Source: JAFGAV01 sp041479055 (GTDB taxonomy: Bacteria > Acidobacteriota > Aminicenantia > Aminicenantales > JAFGAV01). From it: DNA of 64,000 nucleotides. Under the pieces are notes generated by a model that saw only the letters and a list, made by a program, of their open reading frames with translations, searched no databases and was not told the origin of the DNA. Position numbers and translations under genes: made by a program. This document shows positions 60,897 through 64,000 of this stretch, one piece after another; the stretch's first letter is position 1, and each line of letters opens with the position of its first letter. The DNA lies in assembly GCA_963702835.1 (NCBI GenBank), contig OY969762.1, forward strand, positions 1,736,001 to 1,800,000, read 5' to 3'.

Positions 60897-61520
60897 CTAG
60901 CCGGCCAGAAGGTTGTTGACCAGAGTCACGGCCGAGGCCGCGTCGGGGGCGTAGCCCTGGGCGCCGATCCGGTCGGCGTATTCTTGGGTGAGCGGCGCGC
61001 CGCCCACCACCACGGGCGCAGTCAAGCCGGCCGACCTCAAGGCCTCGATGATGGCCTTCATGTTGACCATGGTCGTGGTCAGCAGGGCCGACAGGCCGAC
61101 CACCTGGGCGCCGTTGGCCCGGGCCGCCGCCACAAACTTCTCCGGCGAAACGTCGGTGCCCAGGTCCACGATTTTGTAGCCGGCTCCGCGCAGCATCATG
61201 GCCACCAGGTTCTTGCCGATATCGTGCAGATCGCCCTTGACCGTGCCGATGATCACCAGGCCCCGGGGCTGCACCTTTTCCTTGACCAGGAAAGGCTCCA
61301 GCTTGGCCAGGCCGGCCTGCATGGCCCGGGAGGAGACCAAAACCTCGGGAATGAAAATCTCATTGTTTTTGAACATCTCGCCCAGCCGGTCCATTCCCGC
61401 CACCAGCCCTTCATTCAGAATGCGGGCGGCGGGGAGGCCGGCCTCTAGATACTGCTTCACCAGCCTCTCCACCTCATCTTTATTGCCGGCCAAAAGGGCG
61501 TCCTGGATGTCTTCAAACAT
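60897..61520 (-). CDS. Corrinoid (B12)-binding protein of methyltransferase systems
   Basis: A 207-residue protein with the two domains of MtbC/MtmC-like corrinoid proteins and of MetH. The helical cap is at ~1-85 (LVKQYLEAGLPAARILNEGL, GMDRLGEMFKNNEIFIPEVL). The B12 Rossmann domain has GDLHDIGKNLVAMMLRGAGY (D-x-H-x-x-G with the lower-ligand His), VVGLSALLTTTMVNMK and VVVGGAPLTQEYADRIGA. It carries methyl groups between a substrate-specific methyltransferase and an acceptor. No partner methyltransferase (MtaB/MttB-like) is adjacent in this window. Confidence 0.92.
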   Translation of the reverse strand: MFEDIQDALLAGNKDEVERLVKQYLEAGLPAARILNEGLVAGMDRLGEMFKNNEIFIPEVLVSSRAMQAGLAKLEPFLVKEKVQPRGLVIIGTVKGDLHDIGKNLVAMMLRGAGYKIVDLGTDVSPEKFVAAARANGAQVVGLSALLTTTMVNMKAIIEALRSAGLTAPVVVGGAPLTQEYADRIGAQGYAPDAASAVTLVNNLLAG

Positions 61521-61630
61521 GGGTCAGATTCTTTCTCAAACCCCCAAACCCTGTCAAGCCCGGCTCAATATTTGGCATCAGCTTTTGATGCATAAGGCTC
61601 TCTTTCATTTTATATGGAGAATCGTAAATA

Positions 61631-61880
61631 CGGAGATAGCCGGGAGGATCGCAGCGACCATCAGGGAAGGTTTAGCCTTCCTGAGCCGGCTTCGAAGGAA
61701 CCCCGTTCTTTGGGGCGCCGAGGATGTTTGAGCTTCTTGAATATCAGGGGAGATGATGGCGAGGCCAGGAATCTCTTGTTTCAAGCTATAATCATGGTGC
61801 GAGTTCCGCAGGCGCTGAGAAGACGGCGAGGGAACGGCGTGAAAAACCTTCCCGGGAGCAAGACCGCCCGGCTATCTCCG
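61631..61880 (+). repeat. Nested inverted-repeat element, copy 2
   Basis: A 250-bp non-coding element. Outer stem CGGAGATAGCCGGG (61631-61644) pairs perfectly with 61867-61880, and inner stem GGGAAGGTTT (61664-61673) with AAACCTTCCC (61844-61853). A local stem CCCC-GTTCTTT-GGGG is at 61701-61715. Conserved blocks in order on plus: GGTTTAGCC (61669-61677), ATGTTTGAGCTTC (61724-61736), a 23-nt block matching copy 1 at 19 of 23 positions (61799-61821), and CGGCGTGAAAAACC (61835-61848). Arm sequences differ from copy 1 while pairing is kept. A longer variable hairpin sits between blocks 2 and 3. Confidence 0.8.
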
Positions 61881-61982
61881 CACACCTTCCTAATATGAAA
61901 GGGAAGAGAACCAATCATAATAGCTGGGCTTTACACTAAAAAGGTAAATTGGTATTGTGTCCCCATAAATAAGGAGGACCAC

Positions 61983-62459
61983 ATGTCCAAGATCAGGGAC
62001 AATCAGGGCAGCCTCTTCTGGGGCTTCCTCATCATTGTCATCGGGGTCATTTTCCTGCTGGGCAGTCTGGGCCGTCTCGACACCCGGGATGTTTTTCACC
62101 GCTACTGGCCGGTCATCCTCATCGCCCTCGGCCTGTGGCAGATGATATCCACCGGTTTCCGCAATGTTTTTCCGGGGATCCTGCTGCTGGTCGTGGGGTC
62201 CGTGTTTCTCGGCCATAGCCTCAATTCTTTCCCCCCCAACATATGGATTTATGTCTGGCCGCTGGCCGTCATTTTCGTGGGCCTGTGGCTTATCTTCGGG
62301 CCTCGCTTCCAGCGGCCGGCCGGCTCCGGCCCGCCCATCGAGGCCGATGAACTTGACACCACGGCCATACTGGGCGGCCTGAAGCGCGTCGTCGACACCC
62401 CCTCTTTCAAGGGCGGACGGGCCACGGCCATCATGGGCGGGATCGAAATAAAAAATTAG
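61983..62459 (+). CDS. LiaI/LiaF-like transmembrane protein (short form)
   Basis: A 158-residue protein with four hydrophobic helices (SLFWGFLIIVIGVIFLLGSL, WPVILIALGLWQMI, FPGILLLVVGSVFLG, IWIYVWPLAVIFVGLWLIFG), typical of the DUF5668/LiaF-like membrane region. It ends with TTAILGGLKRVVDTPSFKGG and ATAIMGGIEIKN. In LiaF-like proteins this last part begins a longer beta domain; here it stops directly after its first strands, so this is a short or truncated form. A strong AAGGAGG ribosome site precedes the start. Possibly linked to envelope stress. Confidence 0.78.
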   Translation: MSKIRDNQGSLFWGFLIIVIGVIFLLGSLGRLDTRDVFHRYWPVILIALGLWQMISTGFRNVFPGILLLVVGSVFLGHSLNSFPPNIWIYVWPLAVIFVGLWLIFGPRFQRPAGSGPPIEADELDTTAILGGLKRVVDTPSFKGGRATAIMGGIEIKN

Positions 62460-62460
62460 A

Positions 62461-63285
62461 ATGAAAAAAGCGCTTCTTTGGGTATTGGCTGTTCTCCTCA
62501 CCCTGGCCTCGGCCGTCTACCAGCGGATGACCGGACCGACCAATCCCCTGCGGGGCCAGGTAACGCTCTGCGGAAAGGAAATCTCCTTCCGCCTCGAACG
62601 AAGCGCCGAGAACAAGGAAATCCATAAGGTTAAGGTCAGGGCGCCGGAGCCGGTCATCGGCTTCGTGGAGTTCATGCGCTTCAAGCAAGGCGACGAGTGG
62701 AAACCGGAAAAAGGAATCCCCATGATCCGGGAAGGCGAAACGCTCGTTGCCCCCCTGGCCTGGCCTCCCTCCGACAGCCGGCCGCCCCTGGCCGCTAAGC
62801 TGGCCTACGCCGTGTTCCTGACCTGCCGCCGGGAGGCTGTGAGCCTGACCGGGCCGCGGCCGACCATCATCCGTTTCAAAGGCTCTGTTCCGGGCTGGAT
62901 CCTCATCCCCCACATCCTGGTCATGTTTCTAGCCATGCTGACGGCTGTCCGGGGTGGGTTGGAAGCGCTTTCCCGCCAAGGCCGGACGCGAATTTATGCC
63001 CTGTGGACCGTCGTCCTTCTCTTTATCGGAGGGTTAATCCTTGGCCCATTGGTCCAGAGAATATCCTTCGGCCAATGGTGGACGGGAATCCCCTTCGGCT
63101 TCGACCTGACGGATAATAAGATGCTTATCGCTTTTATCGGCTGGCTGGTCGCTTTTCTGGCCGGCCGCAAGGGCCGCAACGCCCGCTGGTGGGTGCTGGC
63201 CGCCGCCGTGCTGATGCTCATCGTCTATCTCATCCCTCACAGCCTGCTCGGCTCGGAGCTGGACTATAGCAAGGTCGTGCAGTAA
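62461..63285 (+). CDS. Membrane protein of unknown function
   Basis: A 274-residue protein starting 1 nt after the LiaF-like gene, so the two are coupled. It has an N-terminal signal/anchor (KKALLWVLAVLLTLASAVYQR), then a ~110-residue extracytoplasmic beta-rich domain (GQVTLCGKEISFRLERSAEN, KVRAPEPVIGFVEFMRFKQG). Four C-terminal helices follow (GWILIPHILVMFLAMLTAV ... WWVLAAAVLMLIVYLIP). No enzyme motif. I have no family name for it; the layout suggests a small integral membrane protein with a periplasmic sensor-like domain. Confidence 0.72.
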   Translation: MKKALLWVLAVLLTLASAVYQRMTGPTNPLRGQVTLCGKEISFRLERSAENKEIHKVKVRAPEPVIGFVEFMRFKQGDEWKPEKGIPMIREGETLVAPLAWPPSDSRPPLAAKLAYAVFLTCRREAVSLTGPRPTIIRFKGSVPGWILIPHILVMFLAMLTAVRGGLEALSRQGRTRIYALWTVVLLFIGGLILGPLVQRISFGQWWTGIPFGFDLTDNKMLIAFIGWLVAFLAGRKGRNARWWVLAAAVLMLIVYLIPHSLLGSELDYSKVVQ

Positions 63286-63332
63286 GAGCACATTCCTCTG
63301 TTCATGCCTCTGACCTCGAAAAAATTGCGCTG

Positions 63333-63881
63333 ATGACACGCCCGATTATAAAGTCTTTGATCGCAGCCGGTTTGCTTGCGGCGCTGGCCGGCCTGGCCGA
63401 CGGCCAGGACCGGGAGCTGGGGGCCGGCCTGGGGATCGGGCTCGGCGACTTCCATAGCTGCCCCGCCTTCGGCCTGACGGCCGCTTTTCCCCTTTCTCCG
63501 CATCTCTATCTCGAGACGGAGTCCGTCTATTACTTCAACCCCGCGGAAAAGAAAAAGAACCCGCCGGCCGGGTTCCACCAGAGCAGCATGGCCGCCGACC
63601 TGGGCCTGAGCGGAATCTGCCGCTTTGCCCAAAAAAGAGCCCGGTTCATCCCTTATGCCGGGGCAGGAGTCGGATATCTCTACTCATCGGTCTTGACCAA
63701 CCGTCCCCCCTCCCCCAGGACCATCGAATCCCGGAGCCGGCTCCTGGCGGCCTTGGCCGCCGGAGTTCTTATCCGCATCAGCCGGCTGGCCGGCCTGAGG
63801 CTCGAGGCGCGCTGGCTCATCATCTCGGCCCGAGGAGGCCGAGTTCTCCGGATGACCGCCGGCCTTTTTACATATTTTTGA
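63333..63881 (+). CDS. Small outer-membrane beta-barrel protein
   Basis: A 182-residue exported protein (signal KSLIAAGLLAALAGLADG) with alternating strands (ELGAGLGIGLGDFHSCPAFG, LTAAFPLSPHLYLETESVYY, FIPYAGAGVGYLYSSVL, GLRLEARWLIIS). It ends on Phe (MTAGLFTYF), the usual terminal aromatic of outer-membrane barrels. Probably an eight-stranded OmpX/OmpA-N-like barrel. Function unknown. Confidence 0.75.
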   Translation: MTRPIIKSLIAAGLLAALAGLADGQDRELGAGLGIGLGDFHSCPAFGLTAAFPLSPHLYLETESVYYFNPAEKKKNPPAGFHQSSMAADLGLSGICRFAQKRARFIPYAGAGVGYLYSSVLTNRPPSPRTIESRSRLLAALAAGVLIRISRLAGLRLEARWLIISARGGRVLRMTAGLFTYF

Positions 63882-63964
63882 GCGGGCTCAGGGCGATTTT
63901 GATTGATTTTTATGATAAATATCTTGTATTGTCTCTCTCTTGAAAACAAAATAGGCAGCGGGCC

Positions 63965-64000
63965 ATGAAGAAAATGCAGGCAATCCTGGCCGTCTTGTTT
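63965..64000 (+). CDS. Start of an exported protein (partial, cut by window end)
   Basis: ATG at 63965 begins MKKMQAILAVLF, the start of a signal-peptide-like sequence, and runs off the window. Only 12 codons are visible, so nothing more can be said. Confidence 0.5.
   Translation, partial: MKKMQAILAVLF

Noticed and set aside
1..64000. CRISPR arrays, retrons, diversity-generating elements, phage modules
   Set aside because: No regularly spaced repeats, reverse transcriptase, integrase or phage structural genes were seen.

Overview
The window looks like a chromosomal segment from a GC-rich, Gram-negative-type bacterium. It has a Wza-like export protein, several predicted outer-membrane barrels, an OmpA-type lipoprotein and a TonB protein. 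It also has lipoprotein and secretion signals, a Ser/Thr kinase fused to TPRs, and DUF6599, LVIVD and DUF362 proteins. An Acidobacteriota/Aminicenantota-like origin is my best guess, from gene style only; there is no rRNA to confirm it.

Layout. 1-3.5 kb: a housekeeping run on the minus strand (prfA, rpmE, an unknown gene, rsmD, a secreted protein). 3.5-36.2 kb: a large exopolysaccharide (EPS) locus. Its left half, also minus strand, is a complete Wzx/Wzy-type assembly module: beta-barrel, Wza-like exporter, Wzc-like tyrosine autokinase, CpsB-like PHP phosphatase, O-antigen ligase/polymerase and an anchored TPR protein. Next come a geranylgeranyl-reductase-family flavoprotein, a VanZ/sugar-transferase fusion, glycosyltransferases and a second polymerase. 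Many of these genes overlap by ATGA and are probably translationally coupled.

From about 21.8 to 33.9 kb the base composition becomes strongly AT-rich. This island carries its own flippase, methyltransferases (two FkbM type) and glycosyltransferases, mixed with debris of at least three insertion-sequence families (IS3, ISL3, IS256) and a broken glycosyltransferase. Its left edge lies against the C-terminal stump of an older flippase, so the island appears to have replaced part of the original locus. GC-rich EPS genes resume at 34 kb (a GT2 and a GH99-like secreted protein).

36.3-46.7 kb: a DUF4143 ATPase with a consensus promoter and tandem operator-like palindromes, a Ca2+-type P-ATPase broken by three frameshifts, a lipoprotein, a metallophosphoesterase, an OmpA lipoprotein, a TonB protein with a long cytoplasmic tail, a small coiled-coil protein and a LysE exporter. 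45.6-53.8 kb: a minus-strand operon of GH38 alpha-mannosidase, DUF6599, DUF362, LVIVD propeller and a frameshifted glycosyltransferase. 53.9-54.5 kb: an ArsR repressor and thioredoxin operon with an operator over its -10 box. 55-64 kb: zinc-ribbon/kinase/TPR protein, a tRNA-Arg(CCG) 3' fragment, rlmN, an EamA transporter, a corrinoid protein and membrane/outer-membrane proteins.

The most unusual signal is a pair of ~250-bp non-coding elements (54561-54813 and 61631-61880, in opposite orientation). Each is closed by nested perfect inverted repeats whose arm sequences differ between the copies, while four internal blocks are conserved in the same order. This looks like a structured RNA or hairpin-type mobile element family. 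Frameshifts in several otherwise well-conserved genes mean that some breaks could be sequence errors rather than true pseudogenes.
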